A stretch of 52,981 nt of DNA. Source: Clostridium sp. Its GTDB lineage: Bacteria > Bacillota > Clostridia > Clostridiales > Clostridiaceae. Location: contig NZ_JABUTB010000001.1 of assembly GCF_021443865.1 (NCBI RefSeq), positions 14,726 through 67,706 on the forward strand. The letters run 5' to 3'. The notes under the pieces are model-generated. The model did no database searches. It saw only the letters and a list, made by a program, of their open reading frames with translations, and was not told the origin of the DNA. Within the stretch, counting starts at the first letter, position 1, and every line of letters begins with the position of its first letter. Shown here piece after piece: positions 36,053-47,400 of the stretch. The position numbers were made by a program, and so were the translations under genes.

Positions 36053-39000
36053 TTAACATAGATTTATTATTTGAACTCTATAAACTACTGTTATTATTTG
36101 TCCAGGTGTCATAGTATTTAAATCAAATCCTACAGCTGGATTGTAATTTGGATAAGCTACTCCATTTATAGTTACTGATCCATTTACAAATATAGTGTTA
36201 TGAGGTATTGGGTCTATAAATATAACATTAGTTGCATTTATATTTCCTGTGTTTTGAATAACAATTGTATAAGTGATTTCTTCACCAATAGTTGCAAACT
36301 TCTTGTTAGCTTCTTTAGTAACTGTTAACTTACCTAAAGCTATATTAGTTGTTACAGTGTTTGAATAAGTGGTATCAGTATAAGGTGGTTGTTTTGGATC
36401 TACCAAATAATCAAAAGTAATAAATGCTTTGTTAGTAACTTGATTAGTAGGTGGAACTGATACTACTGTTGCTGTAAATTGTACTGTTACAACATTTCCA
36501 ATGCCTATACTTCCTAAATTAAATCCTACAGTTGGATCAAAGGTTGGTTGACTTATATTATTTACCTTAACACTATTTGCTTTAAATACTGCTCCTGTTG
36601 AAGGTACATCTTGGAATACTACATTATTATCAATAACATTTCCATTGTTAGTTAGAGTGATAGTATAAACTAAATCATCTCCAATTGTAGCTATTGGCTT
36701 ATCTACAACTTTAACTGCAGTTATCTTACCTAAAACAATATTAGTTATTACAGTATTACTTGGTTGATCCTTAGTAATAATATTTCCATTTGGATCTACT
36801 TTATAACTAAATTGAACATTAGAAGTATTACTTATATATGACGGTGTTGGCAGAGAGGTCACCTTAGCATTAAAGGATACAACTACAGTTTGGTTTGGTG
36901 CTAAATCAGATAATTGGAATCCAGTTACTGGATCTAATGATGGATAAATTATACCATTTATACTTACAGTTCCTATAGCGTAAATTAATCCTGCTGCTAA
37001 TATATCTGTAAAGAATATATTAGTAGCATTTACATTTCCTGTATTAGTTATTGTAGAAGTATAACTTACAATATCATTAACCTTTGCATACATCTTATCT
37101 ACTGTCTTTACATTTGATAAAGTTCCTACATTTACATTAGTTGTAACAGTATTTGAAGTAGCACTTATAGGATAACTAGAACCTTGTGGGTCCACATAAT
37201 AAACACCATTTGATATAGCATAGTTAGTTATTTGTGGTGGTGTTGGTAAAGTGTTTATTATAGCCTTAAATTCTACTAATGAAGTATTACCAGATACAAG
37301 ATCAGGTAAATTAAATCCTGATATTGGATCATAACTTGGATAACTTAATCCATCAACCTTTACAGTTCCTGACTTAAAGGCAGCTCCATTAGATAAGAAA
37401 TCTGTAAAGAATAATCGAGAAATAGTTGTAGTACCATCATTTTTTACTTGAACACTATAATTTAATTCATCTAATATAGTTGCATATGCCTTATCAACTA
37501 TTTTTCTTGCTGATAATGCAGGTCTAACTAATATTGTTGAAACAGTATTAGATTGAATAGATTTTTCATAATATTGACCACTTGGATCTACCTTATAAGA
37601 AAAAGTTCCTATTGCATAGTTTAGAGCTGCTCTACTAGTTGGATTATTAATAACTGTTGCTGTAAATACTACAGTTACACTATTTAAGGTATCGATATTT
37701 CCTATATTAAAACCTACATTAGGATCATAATTTGGATAGGTTATACCATTAACTTTTACAGAACCCAAATTAAATAATATATCTTGTTGCAAATTATCTG
37801 TAAATACTACATTATCAGCAATTACATTTCCATTATTACTTACAACTACTGTATAAGTTATTATATCTCCCATAGTTGCATAAGCTTTATTCACACTCTT
37901 AACTAAATTCAATGAGCCTACATTAATTTGTGTTGTTACTGTATTAGAATTTACAATAACAGTTATATCAGCTCCATTTGGATCAATCTTATAGGAAAAG
38001 GTTATATTTGCTGTATTACTTACTAAAGATGGATTTGGTAATGAAGTTACTAAAGCATCAAAAGTTACTATTACAGTATCACCAGATATTATATTTCCTA
38101 AAGTAAAGCTTGCATAAGGGTCAAGAGCTGGATAAGAGATATTATTAACCTTAACTGAGCCTGTAACAAAGGTTAATCCAAAAGGAATTACATCTCTAAA
38201 ATTAACATTTTTAGCTAAAGTATTTCCAGCATTAAATATAGTAACTGTATAAGTTATTACATCGTTTATAGTTGCATATGACTTACTTACAGCTTTATTA
38301 ACTTGTAAGCTTCCTACATTAATTACAGTTTGTACTGTATTTGATTGTACACTTCTTGCAATTGGAGAATTAGATGGATCTATATAATACTTATAGGAAA
38401 TAGTTGCAAAGTTATAAATAGTATGATCTACTGGTAAACTTTGAACCCTTACTGCAAAAGTTACTGTTATACTTCCAAACCCTATAATATCTGCTAAAAC
38501 AAAGCCTGTATTTGGATTGTAATTATCATAGGTTACACCATTAATCTTAACAGAACCTGCTATAAAGCTAGCATTTGCTTGAATTATATCTTGGAAGAAT
38601 ACATTAAAGGCATTTGCATTACCACTATTATTAATAGTAACTGTATAATTTAGTGTATCTCCTATAGTTGCATAAGCTTTATCTACTGCCTTAGTTGCTG
38701 TAAGAGTTGCTATTTTGATTAAAGTTGTAACTGTATTTGAAGTAGTTGTTCTAGTTACAGGTTGATCTGAATCTGTTAATTTATAAGTGAAGGTAACATC
38801 TGAACTATTATTAATTTCTCCACTTTGAGGTAATGAATCTACTTTTACATTAAATATGACAATATGAGAAGTATATGGAGGTAAATCTGATAAATTAAAA
38901 CCAGTATTAGGATTAAAGCTTGGCTCTGAAACTCCATCTACTACTACACTTCCAGTTATAAAGGATGCAGAACTTTGAATTAAATCCTTGAATATTAAAT

Positions 39001-42000
39001 TAGTAGCATTTACAGAACCAGTATTTCTAATTAATACTGAATAAGCTAAGGTATCTCCAACAGTTGCATATGCTTTATCTACTGATTTAGTAATAGTTAA
39101 TTCACCAAAAGCCACATAGGTTTGTGTGGTATTAGTGTTAATTGTTGCACTAATAGTTTCTGTTCCTGAAAGATAGTCATAATTATAGGTTGCAAAGTTG
39201 TAAATTATATTATTTGCTGGTCTACTTATTATAGTAGCTGCAAAAGTAATTGTAGTAGTTGTTCCTGCTAATATATCATCAATATTAAAGCCTGTACTAG
39301 GATTAAAACCAGTCTTTTGTGCTCCATTTACATAAACAGAATTACTTACAAAGGATATATTTGAGTCTAATATATCTTTAAAGAATCCATGTTGTGTTGG
39401 TACATTCCCATCATTCTTTAAAGTAACTATAAAGTTTAAAGTATCTCCAAGTTTGGCAATTGCCTTATCTACAATCTTATTAGCAGATACTATAGTGTCA
39501 TAAACATAAACTGTAGTTGTATTTGATGTCTTAGTTTTATTTATAGGTTGTCCTTGTGGGTCCACATAATAGCTATAATTAATATCAGAACTGTTTAATA
39601 ATTGATTATTTGCTGGTATTGAATTTGCAGTTACAGTAAAACTAATAGTAGTACGTCCACCTATATTAATATTGTCTAATGGGAAACCTGTATTAGGATT
39701 ATAATTGGATCTATTAACTCCATTAATAAATACTGAACCTGCATTAAAGCTAGATTCTGCTTGAATAATATCCTTAAATAGAAGATTTTGAAGAATTGTA
39801 TTTCCAGTATTAGTTACAACAAAATTATAGGTTATTACATTACTTAATCTTACACTACTTCTATCACTAGCTTTAGTAATAGTTAAATCACCATAATTAA
39901 TAACAGTAGTAACAGTATTACTAGTTGCAGTTCCATTAATATAAGGTTTTGTAGGATCTAATTTATATTGATAATTTAAAATAGATGAGTTTGTAATAAC
40001 ATTATCCTGTGGAAGAGTTGTAACTACTACATCAAAGGTAACTGTCTTAGTTGAACTAGGATTAATAGTTCCTAAAGTAAATCCAACTGTTGGGTCATAG
40101 CTTCCAAAAGTTACACCATCTATTTTAACTGAACCTGGTACAAAGCTAATTTCACTTCTAAGATTATCTATAAAATTTGTATTTTCTATATTAACATTAC
40201 CAGTGTTAGCTATTACAGAAGTATAGGTTAGTGTATCATTAATAGTTGCATATGCCTTATTTACACTCTTAGTATTAGTTACATTCACAGTAGTAATATT
40301 AGTTGTAACTGTATTACTAGTTAAAGTACCATCAATATATGATGAAGTCGGACTTAATTGATACTTAAAGGTTATATTAGCTGTATTATTAATTTGTGGT
40401 GGAGTTGGAACTGAAGTTACAGTAGCATTAAATACTACTACTGAATATCCTCCTGGTAAAACATCATTCATTAAGAATCCTGTATTTGGATTATAGGTTG
40501 GTTTGCTTACACCATCTATTACTACAGAACCATTAACAAAAGTAGCTCCACTTGGAATAATATCTTTAAAATTAACATTTGATAAAGTTACTGTTCCAGT
40601 ATTATTTACAGTAATTGTATAATTAAGAGTATCTCCAATAGTTGCATAGGCCCTATTAACAGCCTTTGTTAAATTAGCTGAATAGCTATTAATAATAGTA
40701 GTTACTGTATTGGAATTTGAAGTCCTAGTTATAGGTTGATCTGCTGGATTTACATAATAACTATATGAAACTATAGCACTATCATTTACAGTATTAGGAT
40801 TTGGCAAGCTATTAACTTTTACTTTAAATTCAATTGTAACAACTTGTCCAGTATTCATATTACCTAAAGTAAAACCAACTTGCGGGTCATAATTTGGTTT
40901 ACTTACTCCATTTACTATTACAGAACCAGAAACTAAAGAAATTTCTGATTGAAGAATATCTGTAAATAAAGTATTTATAGCTGTTGAGTTTCCATTATTA
41001 GTAGCTGTAAATGAATAGGTTAAAATGTCACCTACACCTGCATAACTCTTATCTACACTTTTTATTAAATCTATTTTCGCAACTGGTATATAGGTTCTTA
41101 CATCATTTGAATATACTGTTCTAGTTATTACTGGACTATCTGGACTTTGCTTAAAGGTTACTGTAACTTCAGACATATTAGGAATATATCCAACAGGAGT
41201 GAAATCAAGTATCTTAACACCAAATACTACTGTTGTTGTATCTCCTGGATGCATATCTGGAACTTCAAATTGATTACTTGGATTGTAATTTGGATAATTT
41301 ATTCCATTAATATATACTGTTCCTTCGTAAAACTCTAAAACTGTTCCTATATAATCCGCAAATTTAATATTAGTTAAATTTACATTTCCTAGATTTTGAA
41401 TAGTAGTAGTATAAACTAGGAAATCATTAACTTGTGCATAAGTTTTATCTACGGATTTTATAACAGTATATTTAGCTTCATTAATAGTTGTTTGTACAGT
41501 ATTAGTTAATACTGTATTAGTTAATTTGCCTCTATTTGGATCTGGTTTAAATTGATAAACTATACTTGCATTATTATAAACTATATTTCCTTGTGGTCTA
41601 CTATTTACTATTGCTTGGAAGGTTACATCTATAGCATCATCTGGACATATAGTTCCAAGTGAAAAACCTATAGTTGGATCATAATTTGGATAAAGTACTC
41701 CATTAATAGCAACAGTTCCTGGTACAAAGGAAATATAAGATTGTAAACTATCTAAAAATACAGTATCAGTGGCATTTATATTTCCACCATTAGTAACTTC
41801 TACTTTATAATACAAGGTATTACCAATTTCTGCATAAGATGTATTTACGCTTTTAACAGCATTTATACAAACAAAATTAGCAACTGTCTCAACAGTATTA
41901 GAAGTTTGCTCTGAATCTATAACTGTTCCACCTGGTATAATTTGATATCTAAATGGAACCTGTGCTGTATTTAAAATTGAAGTTCCAGGATTTATACTAT

Positions 42001-44128
42001 TTATCAAAACTTTATACTCTACGTTAGCAGTTTCCTGAGGGTTTATTGCAGATGGTAAATTAAAACCTGTAAATGGATTTAAATTAGGATAACTTACCCC
42101 ATTAATTTTTACACTACCACTTACAAAGGTAGCTCCTGGTATTGCTGCTTCTAAAATTGCCACATTATTTGCAGGGATATTGCCCATATTTGTTAATCTT
42201 AAAGTATAAGTTACTGTATCTCCTACACTTGGATAATTATTGTTATTACATCTTTCCCCAATAATATCAATAAATTGAACTGTTATACTAACAGAATTAC
42301 TAGCTATAGTTTTTGTTCTTAAATAGTCTACTTGATTATACATATATCCAAAAGTAACAAAAGCTATATTATTTACTTTTGTCGATGAAGGAATTGAATT
42401 TACCTTAGCTTGAAAAACTATTTCGTTTATAGCTCCCACTGCCATATTCGGCAAATTAAATCCAGCTACTGGGTTATAATCAGAATATTGCACTCCATTT
42501 ACCAAAACTGTTTCTGGTACAAATGAAGAATTTACATCTAGTTTATCTTGGAAGAATATATTTTGAGCTATTTCTGTACCTACATTTTGTATATCAATTG
42601 TATAAGTTACTGTATCCCCTACAGCTAAAGCTGTTTTAGATGCTACTTTAGTAAGCTTAACCCTACCTTCTTGAACAATTAATGCTATTGTATTTGTAGT
42701 TCCATTATTAGTAATGATATCTATTCCTGATGGGAATTGATAACTATAATTTACATTTTGATATAAAGTTCCACCTGAAGGAACAGAATCAATTCTAGCA
42801 TTAAATAAAACAGTGGTAACTCCTCTTGCACTAATAGTTCCAACATTTATTCCATTAATAATATTGGCACTTTGATTAGATACTCCATTTATAGTAACTG
42901 ATCCTGGTATAAAAGAAGATGATGAATTTAATACTGCAGATACTATTACATTATTGGCATCTTCATCTCCATCATTTCTTATTTTTATTGCATAAACTTG
43001 TGGTTCTCCAACTTCTACATTATATTCAGAGTCATTATCTATATCATAAGCTTCTAAGGTCGCTATTATATTTGGTGCCTTTGCAGAAACTTGAGAACCT
43101 ACTACCACTAGCTGAATACCATCTCCAGTTCCAGCAGTAGTTAATTGCCCTGCAACTAAAGTTTGATTAGTTACTAAAGTATTAGATATATTTACATTTG
43201 TAATATCCCATTTATTTCTTGCTCCTATCTTTTGAATAGGAACAAATCCATCATTATTATTAACTCCATTAGTACCATTAATATTCAATAATCCATTACT
43301 ATTATTAAGGGGATCTGCTACATTTATAGCTGCTGAGAAAAAGCTATTTCCTGGATTGTTTGGAGCTGTACCTGGGTTAGGATTTGGTGTATAGACTGGA
43401 TTACCCACATTACTTAATTGTGCAAAAGAAGGTCCAATAGAAAATACTTCATTTCCATTTAGAGGAGTACCATTTGCAGCTACTATAGTTATACTTCCAT
43501 TTAAGAAATTAGGATCTGAACTTGTGGTAAATCCAGAAATTGTTGCTTGAAGTGGAGCATTAGCTGTAGCCCCAATAACTCCTGAGCTATAAATTACCTT
43601 TTGTGGTCTTAACAAATTATTTCTATATATTACAGTTAAAGACCATCCAGCTCTTGAATTACTTAAACCAGTGGCTGGAATACTTATTGGTACATTAGAT
43701 ACAGTATAATTTCCTGCCATCGCATCTTTTACATAGTTAGTTACATTAGCTGACCTATACCTATCTATGCTTCCAGAAGCTCCTACATAGGTGTCTGTAT
43801 TATCTGGAGTAATTTGATAACTTCCTTTAGAAGTAGTTAGTGTTATTGGATTATCTTGAATACTTCTAAGATCTAAAGTTCCAGTTACATTACTAAAAAC
43901 TGTGGAATACCAAAGAAGTTCTGCATAAAGTATCGTACTATTAGCTAAAATATTTAAATTAGCACTACTTCCTGCCTGTGTCCAATCTCTAGTTACTGTG
44001 CCATCTACTTTAATTAAATCAGAAGTATTTACAAAAGGTTCAGTACTACTACCACATACAACTAAACTATTTCCAGTTGATATCAATACTGCTTTATCAA
44101 CTGCTGAAAATCGTTGCATTATTGCCAT
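36053..44128 (-). CDS. Giant DUF11-type repeat protein, 2691 residues, no export signal
   Basis: Residues 1-360 form a unique beta-rich N-terminal domain (AVLISTGNSLVVCGSS, LNILANSTILYAELLW). About 18 repeats of about 128 residues follow, of the DUF11/B_ant_repeat type: VDKAYATIGDTLTYTVTINNTGN, VFKDIIPSGASFVPGSVKINGV-YPNYNP-GF-LGNI, VTVTFKVTVNSLP, and a YKVDP...SNTVTT end. There is no signal peptide, transmembrane segment, LPxTG or lipobox. Cys are few (near residue 25, in GERCNN, FVCINAV, TICPDDA) plus the C-terminal residue. The last repeat stops at VVYRVQIINLC, lacking about 38 residues that end every other repeat. It starts after AAAGGAAG. I infer a structural fibre protein, likely on the spore surface, deposited without Sec. 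Confidence 0.85.
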   Translation of the reverse strand: MAIMQRFSAVDKAVLISTGNSLVVCGSSTEPFVNTSDLIKVDGTVTRDWTQAGSSANLNILANSTILYAELLWYSTVFSNVTGTLDLRSIQDNPITLTTSKGSYQITPDNTDTYVGASGSIDRYRSANVTNYVKDAMAGNYTVSNVPISIPATGLSNSRAGWSLTVIYRNNLLRPQKVIYSSGVIGATANAPLQATISGFTTSSDPNFLNGSITIVAANGTPLNGNEVFSIGPSFAQLSNVGNPVYTPNPNPGTAPNNPGNSFFSAAINVADPLNNSNGLLNINGTNGVNNNDGFVPIQKIGARNKWDITNVNISNTLVTNQTLVAGQLTTAGTGDGIQLVVVGSQVSAKAPNIIATLEAYDIDNDSEYNVEVGEPQVYAIKIRNDGDEDANNVIVSAVLNSSSSFIPGSVTINGVSNQSANIINGINVGTISARGVTTVLFNARIDSVPSGGTLYQNVNYSYQFPSGIDIITNNGTTNTIALIVQEGRVKLTKVASKTALAVGDTVTYTIDIQNVGTEIAQNIFFQDKLDVNSSFVPETVLVNGVQYSDYNPVAGFNLPNMAVGAINEIVFQAKVNSIPSSTKVNNIAFVTFGYMYNQVDYLRTKTIASNSVSITVQFIDIIGERCNNNNYPSVGDTVTYTLRLTNMGNIPANNVAILEAAIPGATFVSGSVKINGVSYPNLNPFTGFNLPSAINPQETANVEYKVLINSINPGTSILNTAQVPFRYQIIPGGTVIDSEQTSNTVETVANFVCINAVKSVNTSYAEIGNTLYYKVEVTNGGNINATDTVFLDSLQSYISFVPGTVAINGVLYPNYDPTIGFSLGTICPDDAIDVTFQAIVNSRPQGNIVYNNASIVYQFKPDPNRGKLTNTVLTNTVQTTINEAKYTVIKSVDKTYAQVNDFLVYTTTIQNLGNVNLTNIKFADYIGTVLEFYEGTVYINGINYPNYNPSNQFEVPDMHPGDTTTVVFGVKILDFTPVGYIPNMSEVTVTFKQSPDSPVITRTVYSNDVRTYIPVAKIDLIKSVDKSYAGVGDILTYSFTATNNGNSTAINTLFTDILQSEISLVSGSVIVNGVSKPNYDPQVGFTLGNMNTGQVVTIEFKVKVNSLPNPNTVNDSAIVSYSYYVNPADQPITRTSNSNTVTTIINSYSANLTKAVNRAYATIGDTLNYTITVNNTGTVTLSNVNFKDIIPSGATFVNGSVVIDGVSKPTYNPNTGFLMNDVLPGGYSVVVFNATVTSVPTPPQINNTANITFKYQLSPTSSYIDGTLTSNTVTTNITTVNVTNTKSVNKAYATINDTLTYTSVIANTGNVNIENTNFIDNLRSEISFVPGSVKIDGVTFGSYDPTVGFTLGTINPSSTKTVTFDVVVTTLPQDNVITNSSILNYQYKLDPTKPYINGTATSNTVTTVINYGDLTITKASDRSSVRLSNVITYNFVVTNTGNTILQNLLFKDIIQAESSFNAGSVFINGVNRSNYNPNTGFPLDNINIGGRTTISFTVTANSIPANNQLLNSSDINYSYYVDPQGQPINKTKTSNTTTVYVYDTIVSANKIVDKAIAKLGDTLNFIVTLKNDGNVPTQHGFFKDILDSNISFVSNSVYVNGAQKTGFNPSTGFNIDDILAGTTTTITFAATIISRPANNIIYNFATYNYDYLSGTETISATINTNTTQTYVAFGELTITKSVDKAYATVGDTLAYSVLIRNTGSVNATNLIFKDLIQSSASFITGSVVVDGVSEPSFNPNTGFNLSDLPPYTSHIVIFNVKVDSLPQSGEINNSSDVTFTYKLTDSDQPVTRTTTSNTVTTLIKIATLTATKAVDKAYATIGDTLNYTVTINNSGNANAFNVFFQDIIQANASFIAGSVKINGVTYDNYNPNTGFVLADIIGFGSITVTFAVRVQSLPVDHTIYNFATISYKYYIDPSNSPIARSVQSNTVQTVINVGSLQVNKAVSKSYATINDVITYTVTIFNAGNTLAKNVNFRDVIPFGLTFVTGSVKVNNISYPALDPYASFTLGNIISGDTVIVTFDALVTSLPNPSLVSNTANITFSYKIDPNGADITVIVNSNTVTTQINVGSLNLVKSVNKAYATMGDIITYTVVVSNNGNVIADNVVFTDNLQQDILFNLGSVKVNGITYPNYDPNVGFNIGNIDTLNSVTVVFTATVINNPTSRAALNYAIGTFSYKVDPSGQYYEKSIQSNTVSTILVRPALSARKIVDKAYATILDELNYSVQVKNDGTTTISRLFFTDFLSNGAAFKSGTVKVDGLSYPSYDPISGFNLPDLVSGNTSLVEFKAIINTLPTPPQITNYAISNGVYYVDPQGSSYPISATSNTVTTNVNVGTLSNVKTVDKMYAKVNDIVSYTSTITNTGNVNATNIFFTDILAAGLIYAIGTVSINGIIYPSLDPVTGFQLSDLAPNQTVVVSFNAKVTSLPTPSYISNTSNVQFSYKVDPNGNIITKDQPSNTVITNIVLGKITAVKVVDKPIATIGDDLVYTITLTNNGNVIDNNVVFQDVPSTGAVFKANSVKVNNISQPTFDPTVGFNLGSIGIGNVVTVQFTATVVSVPPTNQVTNKAFITFDYLVDPKQPPYTDTTYSNTVTTNIALGKLTVTKEANKKFATIGEEITYTIVIQNTGNINATNVIFIDPIPHNTIFVNGSVTINGVAYPNYNPAVGFDLNTMTPGQIITVVYRVQIINLC

Positions 44129-44463
44129 ATTTTTTATCTTCCTTTCAAATTTACATAATTTAATAAAAATTTATTATGAAAACCTATTATTAATATATTA
44201 AAGATGAAATTCATTTGTTCCTATGATAGACCTTTACTACAAAATTTAACTTTTATGCATGTCATAAGACTATAAACCTGAATATAATAAAGTACATCTA
44301 TGTAATTTTACTTATTACGCATTTCTCTCTAATTAATAGTAAAATCAATAGATGTACTTAAAATAAAAAAACTAAATGTTATAATTCCTCATTTCAATTG
44401 GAATTATGAAGGCAATTTATACAATCTATAAATTGTATAAAAATATAAGGAGTGAAAATAATT
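44129..44463. promoter_or_regulatory. Divergent regulatory region with three inverted repeats
   Basis: The 335-nt gap between the divergent repeat-protein genes holds AGTACATCTAT.GTAATTTTAC/GTAAAATCAATAGATGTACT (44291-44311 and 44339-44358), ATAATTCC/GGAATTAT (44381-44407) and TTTATACAAT/ATTGTATAAA (44416-44441, just before the ribosome site). No ORF or clear sigma-A promoter is visible. Confidence 0.55.
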
Positions 44464-47400
44464 ATGGCCTCTAATATACTCAAATTGAGTATTGATAACA
44501 CTCAAAATATACCCATTATAATAGGAAATACCTCTTCCTTTGATGTAAATATATCTAATTTAAGCTCCACACAAAGATTATATAATTTAGGTATTAAACT
44601 TAATTTGCCTGATGGATTAATACTAAGTTCAGCTAGTATTCCCCAGACTTCAAGTATAACTAATGCTGATAATAGTACAACTTACTCTTGGGTTAATATA
44701 AAGGATTTAGCTCCCCTTGAAGTAAATTATAAATTTAGCATCACTTTAAGATGTAACACTAAATTTAAAAATGGAACCACAATTCCCTTTGGATATAATT
44801 TTTCTAATATAACTCTTTCAGTTCAAGTAGATACTATGCCTAGAGGAATTTATGATGTAGGTAATGAGGTAATTATAGAAAATGTAAATATGAGCTATAT
44901 AGCAACTAGATTTTCAGGTACTATTACAACATCTGGGAAGGTATTGAAGGGTGCTGGCTACTCTACCTTATTAGCAGATTATACTCAAGTAAATACAGCT
45001 ACCTGTAAATTTAATAATAATTCAAATGTTTCCTCTTTAGTAAATATAAGAATACTACTAGATGATGGTATTAGATTTATAGGAAATGTTACAACTTCAG
45101 GCACAGATGCATCAAAATTCACAAATCCAACTATAAGTAAGGTTAGTATTAATGGAAAGATTTACACTGAGCTTTTCTATGGAAATATTAATCTTTCAAT
45201 TAGTAGTAACACTACAGTTATATTTAGTTATGCCATTTGGAATAACTACAATGATAATCAAGGCAATAATATTAGTCATGGTACTAAGCTTAATATGTCT
45301 GTTAATCTGGATTCTGCTGACCCACTTGTAACTGCTAATTCTTATTACAGTTTTACCCTAACGGCAATGGATTTAATAATAACTACCTCTATAAGTAGGT
45401 CTACAGTAGATGTGCAAACCAATGTAACCTACACCTATATTTATAAAGTTGGACAATACTATAATATTCAAAATATTGTTGTACATTATCTTCTCCCAGA
45501 TGGAATATACTACATTTCTAGTTCTCCTGCCCCTTCCTCTGTAGTAGATAATCCTACTTTAAAAGGCTTTTATCTTGTATATAATTTCCCTCTTGCCACT
45601 ACAAATTCTAGTAGAACAGTTACTATTAGTGCAAGAGTTGATAGCTTTTATAGATATAAACTTGATGATTCAGGGCTAAATATGCCAGTAGTTGCTGGTG
45701 ATTCCTTTATAGCTAATACTGATATATTAGGAACCTTAGTATCAACTCTAAATAATGTAACTGATATCAGTAATGTTTCCTCTTCTATAGCTATAGCTAC
45801 TATAAATAAACAATTTATAAAGGGATATTACAAAGATGGAACCCCTAAAAATATTAACACTCTAGCACCTGGGGATTTAGCAGAATACACTTTAACTTAT
45901 AATGCATCTAATTTAAAAGCTATTCAAAAACAAATTTATATAGATGATTTTTTTCCATTATCAGTAGATCCTATAAATAACTTGAATTATTTATATACAG
46001 GCATTAACCCATTAACTCCACCTCAATTAATAAGTCCTCATGGTGTGGATTTTTATTATGGAGATGTACTTGGACTTTCACTATTTACTATTAATTTTAA
46101 AGCACCTATTGCCTTTCTTGGCTCCTCTACAGAAAATGCTAACTTAATGAAATTAAAAGGAATAAATACTGATAAATACAGTTATAGTGGTCGTTCTCAA
46201 GTTAATTTTAATATAGGAACTCCAAATTTAACCCTAACTAAATCTGTGTCTGGACCTAACAAAAATGCTATACAATCTAATGAAGTCTATAGCTATACAG
46301 TTACTATAAGTAATTCAAATAACTTAAATACAGAAACAGATGCCTTTGATTTTACAGTAAATGATACCTTATCAGCTCTATTTACAGTTAATGAAAATAG
46401 CATAAGGGTAAGTGGTAGTGGTAGTTTTAATACACCTATACTTCAAGGAAATAATATATCTTTTTATATAAAGAAATTAGCTCCTGGAAATTCTTTAACC
46501 CTTTCCTATGATGTGAAAATAACTTCAGTACTTTCCCCTGGGGTAAATATAACTACTACAGCAACTAATACAAATCCTTATTCACAAGTTTACAATCCCA
46601 ATAGTACTAACTTTCAATATAGTAATTTAAACAAAAGTGCCTCTATAACTATATCTTCTTTGGCTATTACCCTTACTAAAACTAACTTCCCTGATATATT
46701 TAAAGTTGGTTCATTAATAACCTATAGCCTTACAGCAACTATTACTAAAGGTACTATTGCCTATGGCTTATTTCTTAGAGATAACTTGCCAAGTGGTGGC
46801 CAAATATATGTAGGACCTAGTTATAGAAATAATAGAGAAATAACCCCTACAGTATCTTCAAATGTAGTTACCTTTCCACAAGAAGGTACCGTTGATGCAA
46901 GAGTAAATGAACAAAGTATAAATTATATATTCACAGCTAGAATTAGCAATGCAAATAAAAGTTTAAATGCAACTACCTCCACTCAAAGTAATACTCTTCA
47001 ATGTATATACACACAAGTACCAGGAGGAAGTTCTATAACTATAAGTAAAAGCTTAACTGTAACCATAAATCATCCAAACCTATTAATGAATTTAAGTGTA
47101 ACAGATATAACTACTTCAGTAATTTACACTCAAACTGCAAATATAAGCACAAACTCAATATTACAATTTAAACTAAACTTCCAAAATAATAGTGCAATTA
47201 AACTTCTTAATGGTACTATAGAAATTCCTATAGATAGTAACTTCTTATTTTATAAAATAGACTCTACAATTTTATGTACTGCCATCTATAATTCATCCTT
47301 AAACAAAATTATTATAACTATCCCACAGTTATCAGCCTCTCAATCAGGATATATATTATTTACAGTAGTGCCTAAGGCAAACTTAAAATCAGGAGTAAAT

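Noticed and set aside
36053-36060. Frameshift truncating the giant protein
   Set aside because: No continuation of the repeat is found in any frame past the stop; a terminator and the convergent exonuclease follow at once. The short C-terminus appears genuine.
42919-43140. Leu/His-rich ORF opposite the giant repeat gene
   Set aside because: Shadow ORF created by the repetitive coding strand. No ribosome site.
44291-44358. Invertible (phase-variable) promoter between the divergent repeat genes
   Set aside because: The arms are imperfect and only 27 nt apart, too close for typical invertases, and no recombinase is present.
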